Part shown: positions 19,801 to 31,800 of the stretch, piece by piece | How the letters are laid out: every line of letters starts with the position of its first letter | Position numbering within the stretch: the first letter of the stretch is position 1 | From: Holothuria scabra | Taxonomy: Eukaryota > Echinodermata > Holothuroidea > Aspidochirotida > Holothuriidae | Length of the DNA stretch: 64,000 nt | Direction: 5' to 3' | Assembly: GCA_037179385.1 (NCBI GenBank) | Contig: CM074193.1 | Location: 8,143,547 to 8,207,546, forward strand | The notes under the pieces: generated by a model | Seen by the model: the letters and a program-made list of their open reading frames with translations, nothing else | What the model was told of the DNA's origin: nothing | The model's database searches: none | Program-made: the position numbers and the translations under genes

Positions 19801-22800
19801 AAAATTAACTTTTGACAGAATTTAAAAAGAAAATGCAATCATCCAATTGTGAACTACCGTATCTTATCTCATGAATTGCTCTTGAGAATCACGTGACAAC
19901 ATTTTCCACTCAATTGTGAAGTTTACAAGGATTCACTTTTTGAATTACCCTTATAGTATGCAGTATGTATGTCATGAAATACCATAAAAAAATACGTTGA
20001 ATTAAGTCGGGGGAATTGCTCTTACCAAGTGATATGCACAAAATGCAAAATACTTTCAATGTTAACAGTTATGGCAAAGAAATTTGAAAACGTTTCAGTC
20101 TTGCAGCAGACGTATACGGAAGAACTTATTTTAAAACTCTATTTATTTCTAATACTCACATACTCCAAACGTCAACTTTAGGGCTGTAGCTTTTCTGTGA
20201 TATGATTTCCGGGGCAGCGTACGCTGGACTGCCACACAAAGTAGCCGACATACTGCGATCATAAAATGTTGATACAGACTGGACGTCAAGAGCCTCATAC
20301 GTAGGAAGGTGAAAACTGCTCAGGCCAAAGTCTGTCAGAAAGAATTACATGAAAATTCTTAAAAAGAAATTTTACGTATCATTTTCAAAATTTAATTCAT
20401 TTCTATGTAGATTTTCTGTTCTTAGTGGGGATAAAGAACTATTTTTTTTTTATAAAAGAATGACTCCTGATTCTTTTCTATGAATTTCATTTTGATGTAA
20501 AATTTGGAGCATCGACTTTATTTCGAGAAAATAAGACAACAACATAACATAACATAAAAGGGTGAAGGGCAAAGGAAGGCCAAGGCCCATAAGATGCCCT
20601 GGAGTCCAAGCCCTAATCAAAAGTTAAACCACCAAAGCTAGACAACACCCCCAAACAGTCAGATTCTACCACAGTCATAGAAGAACTTGTCAATGTTAAC
20701 CTTAAAGCAGTGAACTGACAGGGAGTTAACTACCCAATCTGGCAGTAATGTAAGTAACTAGTTGAATAAGGTAGGGGTGAAATTTTCATAACACAATTAA
20801 ACTTATCCTTCCGCCTTTCCGTCTGTAAGAATGTCAAAATTGTAATTTTCCTTCATATTGGCTAAAATACTGCATCACATTTCAGGTCTGACTGAGGATC
20901 CTCAAACGGCACCCAGCTCCCCTCAAGTTCTCCCAGAACAGTGCTCTAAACTAAAAGTCATCCTCAACGGTTGAGGACAGCTTCCTTACGCCTATATAGG
21001 TTTTTGGAACAATAAACTTCTAACACATAAATTTCGAGTAAATGTACAAACTTGCGCTACGCAGTACGTTCGTTTGCATTCTCCCAAAAAAGGGAGAAAG
21101 GAACCCAAAAATTTCATTTAAGGACGATTTCTGGAGAATGAAATTAAAATAAAAGGTATTTTTGCCTCTTCATCTGCAGTCGACGCTGGGAATATACACA
21201 ACCATTCTGCAAGAATCTTACCAGAATGAACATACGTAAATAATTCTCAGCAGTACATTATATTCTCTCTGCCATGCCATGAAACTCACCTATCAATTTA
21301 ATGTTCTTGTCCTCATCAAGGAGCAGATTCTCAACTTTAAGGTCCCTGCGAAACAAAAAGGAATTCAATATGACAGTTGTAAATCAGTATGGAAATTTAG
21401 TTACAGATTTTAGCAAGGCTGTGTGTGACTCGACCCCATGCCGGTGATGATTTAACTCAGCAGCTTCCATTCCAGGCCAATCCCGAGTGCAGTACCCACC
21501 AAGGTACCCCGCGGAGCGGGCGGTGGTTTTCTCAGCTTCTTAGCTTCCAATATGACTGAAAAGGAATATGCCGTACAGCCTGCTACGCAGGTAACCACCA
21601 AGGCAGATTCAGTTCGATTCCGATAGTCCCAATTTCTATTCCACTCCTCTTATATGCTACAATTTGGTACATCCACATTTTGAAGATCTTCTACGAATAG
21701 ACCACTACATAGGTCACATGTCAATGAATCTAGTCCCACCCAATTAATGTATAACACACTTCCCTGTGGATAGCTATTAAGAATCTCCGACTAAATCATT
21801 TCATAGCTTCCAAGTTTTTGGACTCTACTGTAATCATCTCTGAATCCGGGTTCAAATGTACCCCTTTATGGGCCCAGGGCCCATTCCAATGCCAGGACCT
21901 TCCATTCCTTGCTAATTCCGCGTTCAGTAAAAAAACTTCCTTATCCAGAATCGGGCGCGGCTCTGAAAGCATAACTTAGACATTGAAGTAGGATTTGAGC
22001 TGGATTTCGATGGGTGGGGGAGGGGGCAAAAAGATAAAAGAGAACGACATAGTTCTGCCTGGGGATTCATCAAGGAATCCTTAGATTAAGATGACGAATT
22101 CCTTCCCAGCCATTGCAAAGTCTAGTTTCTCTTTAAAAGGGTTTAATGCTTTACTACGGTACTGACGACGGTTTTCAATCCACCTTTAATAACACACAAT
22201 TTAATTTTTGCAGTGACATAATGAAATTCTCATTTTCCTCACCCCTTCATGGACTTGACTTGGATGTTTACGTGCCATGCTATCTGGTCGTTCTTGTACA
22301 CAAGTAACCATTTTCCCGTTATAAAGGTTACCAAAATGGCTCAGAGCGAATTCAAAATAAATATTTTTAATTTTTTACACTTAAAAATTTTCAGGGATTT
22401 GAAATCCCCACAGGTCTCAAATGACGAGACTCCTAGATTTACATGGAAAGGTATTCAAACGTGTATTTCAACAGTCCAATTAGGCCAAATTTTAAGGAAG
22501 AATTCTTGCTATTTGAACGAAATGATTCCGTTTGGCACATATGTAGCCCGACAAAAAGCGGAAGGAAAACATGATATCAAGGTTCAGTATGCAGAGGAAA
22601 GTCGCAGTTCATGACAGCTTTCAATGGCTTACCTAGACCCTTGTTAGTTGACCCGAAGGCGAATAATTTCTTTTTCACCAAGTGCTACCATGGGGACGGA
22701 AGAGTCTAAAAGGTGAGGCCTGACATATGTATAAAGTTCACTCCGGTGCAAATGTGAGCTGTTCTCCTCTCACGGCGTTTCTTAAAGGCCCAGTTCTCTC

Positions 22801-25800
22801 ACCCCAAACAGTGCCCATTCTCCTAACCTTCTTACTGAAGCCCCTCCTACAACTGTCTGAAATTCATCCTCATCCAGATACAATCTCAGTTTATTGCTTC
22901 AAGGTGAGTATAGAAAAACTCAATATATGTAATGAAAACACTCTCAGTACCGGTCATACTGTGTAATATAAGCTTTGGCACTTTGCAGTGTTTGAATTAG
23001 CTGTCAATCGAAGAGCTGAGCCAATTGAGAATTTCGGTACCCGGGTATCAAAATTGTAGTTTGGGGTGAGAGGTTTGGCCCTTTAAGTCGCAATCGCTTT
23101 ATGCGTAGCGTATAGATCTTTTTCTTTCATTTCTTTCTTTTCTTTCTCTTTTTTTTTCTTGCAAAAATATTCCTCCTAGATTAGTGGAAATGACATTTTC
23201 TAGACCAAGAACGTTGCATTTAAGTACTTTTTAGACTCCATACTTTAGAAACTAAAATTCAACGAGAAAATTTAAACTTTGAAACGCAGTAATCGTTTTG
23301 TAGAAAAAAGACTCCAAGGACAATTATCATGATCCATGAATATCGTTAGCATTTTTATACAGACATGTTGTAGCAGAAAGAAACACTCGGTAAGAATATC
23401 TAAAAAAATTGATCCTAGATTTACATGGAAAGGTATTCAAACGCGTATTTCAACAGTCCAATTTGGCCAAATTTAAAGAACAAACGAGACATCCAATTGT
23501 AACGAAAATCAAAGGAAGTCTGAGGCAATACGACCACAAAACATACATTTTATGACCTTGAGGTGTATGGGCGGCCAAAAGGGCAAAAAAGACAAAGTGC
23601 AAAATAATCATTTTAATTTCAAAAATAAAGTTTAAAGGTAAAAAAATATTCTAAGAGAGAAATTTAAAAATAAAATAAGCAATGATTACATTTTAAAAAA
23701 CGAGCAATATTTATAACGTCCCCAAAACAAATTAAAAAACACTAAAAGTAGTTATAATTAATCTTAAAATTAACACATTACCGTTTTATCTAAATGAAAT
23801 ATCAAAGCCCCCCAATAAATAAAAACTGGAAAACAAATAGAAATAAAACAAAAACGCAAGTATAGACGCAATTTTGTGTTTTTGTTTTATCTTGTGTTTT
23901 CATTTTATTTCCAGTTATCTGTTTTTTTAAATTCATTTTGGTTCCTTAATAGTTATTTGAAATCGTCTTTTTTGCCCTTTTGGCGCACCATAGGTTGCCA
24001 AAAGGGCAAAAAAGACAATTTGCGAAAAAGACAAACGGTGAAAAAGACAAACTGCGAAAAAGACGATTCGTGAAAAATAATGAGGGCGTCCTGAGATTGA
24101 CGGATTCAGAGCACCTAAATATGCTTGGAAATATGCTTGGAAATTGCATTAGATATCCAAACCCGCACAACCAGTTAAAGCCAGCGCGAAGACTTGCTTG
24201 CAGCCATACACTCCCTTTGTTGAGGAGCATGTAGCAAGGCAGTAGGCACATCAGTGGGCAGTCTGAGTCGATCAGGGAGGTGTTATTTGCTATTAAAACC
24301 TCCATGGAGTGATAACGTTTTCTCTCGGCCCGCAAAGCAACCAGTTAAGAGGTGGGGAAGGGAATCACATGAAAGTGTGGGGGACTTTTTCACCATTTGT
24401 GGTGGAAGGGGAAACGGCGTCGTCAGAATTTTCGTCGCGAAGGGGGGGGGGGATAAGTTTTGTGATCGTTGGCATAAGGGAGGGGTCTAAAGGGACGGAG
24501 ATAAGTATATGGGGTCTCCCCCTCTCTTTTGGAAATTGTTTTAAAAAGTGAATGCCCTTGAATGTCCTTGGCGGGAGAAGCGTGGGACGCCCCCTCATTT
24601 TTTTGAAGGTGGACATCTTCAAAAAGCACCCTCACTTTTCAAAAATGATGGAACAAACAGCAATTATTGCACAGGAAAGCAAAATTTTTAGAAGAAAACT
24701 AACCTAGCAATTCTCGCTTTTTGTTCCAAATAGCATCTGAGGGCATTCAGTTTTTAAGTCTTCGCGCTGGCTTTAACTGGATGTGCGGGGATTTCCAAGC
24801 ATATTTAGGTGCTCTGAATCCATCAATCTCAGGACGCCCTCATTATTTTTCACGAATCGTCTTTTTCGCAGTTTGTCTTTTTCGCAAATTGTCTTTTTTT
24901 GCCCTTTTGGCAACCTATGGTGCGCCAAAAGGGCAAAAAAAAAAAAAAAAAAAAACGATTTCAAATAACTATTAAGGAACCCAAATGAATTAAAAGAAAA
25001 AGAAAACGGGAAATAAAATGAAAACACAAGATAAAACAAAAACACAAATTTGCGTCTCTATTTGCGTTTTTATTTTATTTCTTTTTATTTGTTTTCCAGT
25101 TTTTATTTATTGGGGGCTTTGATATTTCATTTGGATAAAACGGTAATGTGTTAATTTTAAGATTAATTATAACTACTTTTAGTGTTTTTTAATTTGTTTT
25201 GGGAACGTAATAAATATTGCTCGTTTTTTAAAATGTAATCATTGCTTATTTTATTTTTAAATTTCTCACTTAGAATATTTTTTTACCTTTAAACTTTATT
25301 TTTGAAATTAAAATGAATATTTTGCACACTGTCTTTTTTGCCCTTTTGGCCGCCCATAGAGGTGGAGGTATTTTGTAAATTTAGCTAAGCCCTTTTGGTT
25401 TACCACAGATGGTTTCAGTTGAAAGATGTTTTACTGCGGTGGTACTTTTTTGGCAATTTTTTAACCTTTTGCTGCAAATTTTTCCTGTTGAAATCAGGCG
25501 CGTAGCCAGGATTGTGTCATAGGGAGTGTTTTGGTGTCATGATGGGGTGGGGGGGGGGGGAGATTGGGGGCATGACATGAGGGAGAAGTCTAAGGATAGA
25601 GAGAAAAACGGCTATTTTAGGTGTTTGTGCATTGCAATTTGTTGTCAACACTCTGCTGTTGTTACAGGGGTGATTGTATAAATTGGGGGAGGGAGCTAAT
25701 ATGAGCTCATCCATATTGGTATCATACTTTGTATAATTACACAGAAGGAGCAAATTTTTGAATGAAGATATCTTAATGGCAGTCATTCGTTACCCCAAGC

Positions 25801-28800
25801 TACAATTTAACCAAAAGTCTAAAAGGGCCAATCCTCTCACCCCAAACTACAATTCTTGGAGGAGGTAACAGAAATTTTCAATTGGCTCAGTTCTTTGTTT
25901 GACAGCTAATTCAAACAATGCAGAGCACTTAAACTTATATTACACAGCATGTACTGAGTGTTTTGATGCTACACAATGAGCTTTATTATATACTCACCCT
26001 GAATTAGCAATAAACAGAGATTGTGTCTGGATGAGGATGAATTTCAGATAATTGTGGAAGGGGCTTAAAAGGAAGGTTGGAAGTTTTTGGGGTGCGAGAA
26101 TTGGACCTTTAAGAATTTCATTAATTCGTTCAGCTCTTTTATTTAACATAGAAATAGCTCATATTACACAGCATATAGCGATAGCGATTCCATTACACGT
26201 TAGAGACTTTTACATACTTAAGCCCAGGTCACACTACAGCGATATCGGATCGGATTTCGCTCCGATTTTTGTGAGTTTTAATTAACATCTCCTCCATCTT
26301 TGGTCGAAAAGAAACAAAAATTTTCCAATCTCTGTAGGTATATTAATTGTATCGCAGAACTACGAAATTCTAAGTTTTACCAATTATTCCGTGACGTCAC
26401 ATCCGCAGACAGCTTTTATCTGATTCGCGTAGTCCGATAAAAGCTATATGTCAATGTGACCTCACAAAATAAATAGTTTATACTTCATTTCCGCGGTCCT
26501 CTCATACCGATCATATATTTACATAGGATGGCAAAATTTTGGTTCTTTCCGTCAATGGATGGAGGAGATTTTAACTAAAAAAAGTCGGATAGTAATCCGA
26601 TCCGATATCGCTGTGGTGTGACCTGGGCTTAACATGATTAACCGTTATAAACTGGTGATGTGTATGGACGAGGATAAGTTTTAGACAGTTGTGGGAGTGA
26701 CTAGGAGGTAAGTAGATTAGGAAAATTGGGACTGTCTGGATTCATAAAAAAAAAACTGCCTTTAAGTTAGAAATAGAGTATTAACTCATTCAGTGTTACA
26801 AACAAATGGGCGTCAAAAGAGTTGTCAAAGCTCGCCTACACTGTCGTCATAATGAAAGGTACAATCCAGTTGGTTTACTTTCTGTGTGCGATTTTTACAC
26901 GCGCAACATTTGACTTGCACGTATGTGCCATTGAGCATGCTCTTTGCCAACCAATGCCAACCAGTGACATAAGCTTGAACACTCTAATTACGACACGTTT
27001 TGAGGATATGAATTGGAATATTTTTCTGTTTCACATGAGACCCGTTTGAAATGCAACCGGAATGTGACCCTTTAAACGATTTGAGCGGATTTTAACATGG
27101 TTATATCTCACCCTTCGAACTTAGCAATTAAAATACATTAACCACACTGATGCTAAATTAGTATATTTGTAAATTGTTGTAACGACGGGAAATGTGCTCC
27201 TACTTTGTTGGATATACCAGGAAGGTGACTGATTATCGTATAAAGCTGTTTAGATAAAGCTCTCCTAGGTTACATTCACTTACCTGTGCATAATTCCTAC
27301 ATTATGGAGATACTGCACAGCTGATATGACCTGCTGGGTGAATCTTCTCGCATCGTCTTCACTTAATCCCTGTTGTACCCAAATCAAGTCAAGAAGTGGT
27401 CCCCCGTTACAAATCTCCAGTACCATGTAAAGGTTATTGTCTGTTTCGAGGACTTCCAGCAAAGTCACAATGTTAGGGTGATGAAGTTCCTTTAAAATGG
27501 CGGCTTCTCTTCGCAAATGTTTGTGAATATAAAAATCTGTTTGAGCTACTTTCTTGTCTATGATTTTGACGGCGACCTTTGAATAAACAGAGAATAGCCT
27601 TGATATGAAAGTACTTCTACGGAATAATATGGACACATCACATATACCGTATACAGAATGGACACATCATATATACTGTATACAGAGACGAGTTTCGGGA
27701 GATGGATGGTGTTACGTTTGATCTTACAACAGGGGGCTGGGGAATGGTTTAAAATCTTCATAGGCACAAAAATTGGGGCAAGATACCCCCAGTCCTCAGG
27801 GAACTTGTGCCGGAAGGTCTTTATCTTTAAGTAAGTGTTTTTTCTGAAATAATCATCGGTTTACAATCGCACCATTTTTTTTACCTTAAATTAAAGTGTC
27901 AATGCCTCCAAATAGACAATTTGTCACATTATCCTGGCATACCCCAATATTAAAACTCAGACTGACATCTGAACGAATAAGTGAGAAGTCGGCTACCCCA
28001 CAGAATGGACTCTGTTTGCACAGTCACTCTTTAAGGTTTAACACTTACACCTATATGCTGTACACCCTGATACGTAGGTGAGGGAAACACACCACGACGA
28101 CTTTACATCGTAAACTTGAGCAACACGTTAGTTTCTCAGCCAGGTACGTAACCAGGATTGTGTCATGGGAGTGGGGTGGAGTTTGATAGGAAAAAGGGAG
28201 ACTAAAAGCAGAACGTCAAGTGTTCCCTCCCGGTTTGAAGAAAACGGTTGCTATGTCTCCAAATGAGAAATGATTCAATATTTGTGCATCAAACGCCAGC
28301 AAGTGGCAATGGCACTTTTTTTGCCCTTTTTTGCTTTTTTCGGTTTTTCGAGCTTAGGTGTGCGGAGGGTAGTTTTTTTTCAACTGGCAACACCCAGCAC
28401 TACCCCTGTGAGTCACAACTGGAAAAAGGCCGTAGCCGACCCGACGTCAACCAGTTGGTTATAATCGCATCTTACTCACTAAATCACCCCTCCCACCCAA
28501 CCCAAGTCTCCCCTCTCGCTACGCACTTGTTTTCAACATGCCACAGGGTGTTTTAATGAGCTAATCCTCTCATCTCAAACTACAAATTTTGTAGTAGTCC
28601 ACAGAAATTATTACTTGGCCCATCTCTTTGAGTAACAGTTAACCAAGGCCAAGTTGACAAAAATGCAGAGTGCGGAAACTCGTATTACACATCATGTTCT
28701 GTACTGGCATATGTGAGTTGAAGGATATCGTACATGTGGGTTTGACGGCACAGGGAAAACAATTGTCGAAGGGTGGTTTGGGGGATAATGAGAAAAAATA

Positions 28801-31800
28801 GTATAAAAAATTCAAAAGGCAAGAATGATATGTCAGTCTGTAACCTTTACGACAGCACATGATTCCCAGCTGGACATTTCTGACGTATATGTCACCAAGT
28901 GAAAAACTAGTTGCTACATCCTTATTTAAAATTGTAAACTTAATGTTTCATATAAATAAATTTAAAGGCCAAGAGCAGTTGCTTGAAACTTATTTTAAAG
29001 CAACAACTTTTTCTTTTTCTTTATCTTCAAAGTATCTCCATAATATTTAGAACTTTATTATTGCACATTCCCAAGAAACCTGAGTAGCGCCTCTGTGGCT
29101 GCAGTCCCCTTCAGACTGCCGCCCCTTTCCGTAGCCATGAGCTGAACGAGAAGCCTTCGTCCGTTCCGCAGGCTAATTCCCAAGGTAAACTAATTAGTAA
29201 CTCCTGGAAATGTTCATATTTGAGGAGAAGAAATATTGTCACATGACTCTCAAGAGCCAATCAGGAAACAGGACAGTATATTAATGTATTTTACTTCAAA
29301 TAGGAGTGATTTTATTTCTCCTTTTTAAAAGTAAATCTTAATGCTTCCTAACATGCGTTGCATATTTAATTGAATGATAAGACCGATTAAATTGACCAAT
29401 TGAACAAAATAGGACATTGTAAACTGGGTGGTACGGTACTAATTCCGTCACTGTAGTTGCCCTTTAAGGTAGTGAATGGAGCTTTCTCCTTGCGGACATG
29501 ACCTACGTTTACAGCGTAACAGTGGCGTAGCTAGGATTTTTTCCAGGGGGGGCAAAGGTATGAAATTTCCCCAAAACTTTTCCCGGTCAATGTGTATGTA
29601 TTTCATATAAAACATGCAAACTTACAAGTGTAACAACATTACCATGTCATTTTGTAAGATTACCTGCATTTTAATCTTAAAAAGTAAAGTAAAAACATAA
29701 AAAAAGTAAAACATAGAGCAATCGGAAATAACAAAGTATATTATTTTGGTAAACAATATCTGGTTTATTTGTATGTACTAACGCAGCGGCGTACGCAGGA
29801 TTTCTCTGAAGGGGGAGGGGCATGCAGTATGGTCTAAGGGGAGGGGTGTCCGGAAATTTTTTGACGTTTTCAAGGAGCCTAGATGCAAAATGGTGCAAGA
29901 TTTTCGACGTTGACAGGGACAGTGTTAAAAGTTGAATCGTGGTGGTTCATGAGGATAAAACTGAAACTTTTGTGTCTTGACATGCATTTCCTTATGCCAT
30001 TTTATGCTACCTTGCGAAGAAAAACTTGTCATTAAATTTGCACACTTTTAGGAGTCAAAATAAGAGAGCATTGATCGGTATTTGTGGTTTTTCTTGGCCA
30101 CAAAATGTTATTTTGTCATAAAGATTTTCTAAGTGGAGCGCCACCATTAGTTAGCGCGGAGCGTAGAGAAAATTTGGAAAAATCAGACCCCTTAGATGGC
30201 CGGAAATAGCATTTCCCAGGCTAATACGAAGAATCTAGCCAGTCGTTTTCTTCTTTTGTCGTTTGAAATGCTCACTTCAATATATGTTCACAAACTGCAA
30301 AGTGATCAGAGAGTTAAGAGTTAATTTTACCCCAAAAATGTAATTTTGCCCAAAAGACCGAGCGAAGCGCCACCATTGGTTGGCGCGGAGCGTAAAGAAA
30401 ATTTCGAAAAATCAGACCCCTCAGATGGTCAAAATAGCGTACTTATGCTTGTAAAGAGAATCTAAACATGTAGTCTTTTTTATCGATGCCACCAGTGGGA
30501 AACAGAGTCTACCTTTTTAAGTAAAAATTGGAATTTGACAGAAGTTGCCTAGGTCTATTTGTAGGAATTAAAAAAAAGTTGGCATCACTGAAAGACCTTG
30601 CAGGGACAATCCTTCCCCTTTGAAAATTTCTGAAAATTGGGTGTCCTTATAAGCAATCTGGTGCCACATATGCTATCTTTTGAAGTAAAATCTGTGTTAA
30701 TAAAGTTAGACTGCGTATTTTTAAGAACAAAGAAAAAATGGCATCTGTGAGGGGGGAATGGCCCAATGGTCTCCCCTTCGCACGCCACTAAGGAGGCCTA
30801 ATAGTGGCTCGATCACACAGGATATCCTGTAAGAAGAGCAGTCTGTTAAGTGTAGTAGGCTACAAGTTACTCATTGACCATTTATTGTTACACTCAAAGT
30901 GAGCAGAAAGTTATTTTCCCGAACTAGCTTGTAAGCCTCCAAGGATTAGGCTAAGTAACAAATTCTAAGTGTGCCAACGGATCCCGCTAATTATAATTTC
31001 TAGTTTATCGTTGGCCATGGAATGTTTCAGCCCCATCCATCGTTATGTACACAGAGTAAAATCGTACAGCTACTGCTAGCTTGTAGAAGAACATAACAAC
31101 CTCGGGGTCTACGGTAGTGACTTGTCAGTTTTCACATCCTTTTACTGAATTCCCAAAGTATCACCTGAATAACAGCTTCCTGTGCACTGAAATGCACTGA
31201 TCATAACCCCTGTGCGTATACAAGCACAACAGAACATTCAATCTGCTACGCGGAGAGGACTTTTCTGTGGAACGCAAATTGGGCCGGTTCATGCGACACT
31301 GACAAAATCTGAGTTAATTTGTTGCATGAAAATACGAATTATGTATGAGAAATGTCTCACAATTTCTTATTCTACCAAAAATTTTGAGAAATTTTTGTAA
31401 TAATAAGAAGATTCATAAAATTTCCCCATTTTCATCAAATTTCCCCCAAAAATTTTCCAGGGGGGGGGGCAACTTGCCCCCCCTGCCCCCCCCTGCCCCC
31501 CCCCCCAGTAGCTACGCCACTGCAGCGTAACCTTACCAGAGGGTATATGTAAACTGGAAAAATTACTGTTTTGCTTACCTTTTCCCCAACAACAGTGTGC
31601 ATAGCCTCTCGAACTTTGGCGAAACTTCCTTCCCCAAGTAATCGTCCAATCAAGTACGGCCCCACTCTTTTAGAATGGTGATACCCCGCAGCCTCCCCGG
31701 CCCGATAAGTCGTCAAGGTAGGAAGCAACATTTGAGAAGCAATATTATTACTCTTACTTTTAGTTTTCATTCCATGTCCATTTTGGTGAAGTTTTTGTTC

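Noticed and set aside
22249..22614. 121-codon plus-strand frame in HUNK intron 2
   Set aside because: It crosses unrelated intron sequence into the duplicated segment, and the frame is not kept in the other copy.
24254..24635. Overlapping frames in the spacer of the fold-back element
   Set aside because: No motif of a transposase or known domain; low-complexity G/C runs explain the openness.
26822..27049. 75-codon frame with a hydrophobic stretch
   Set aside because: No start context, splice partner or recognisable family; located in HUNK intron 2 among repeats.
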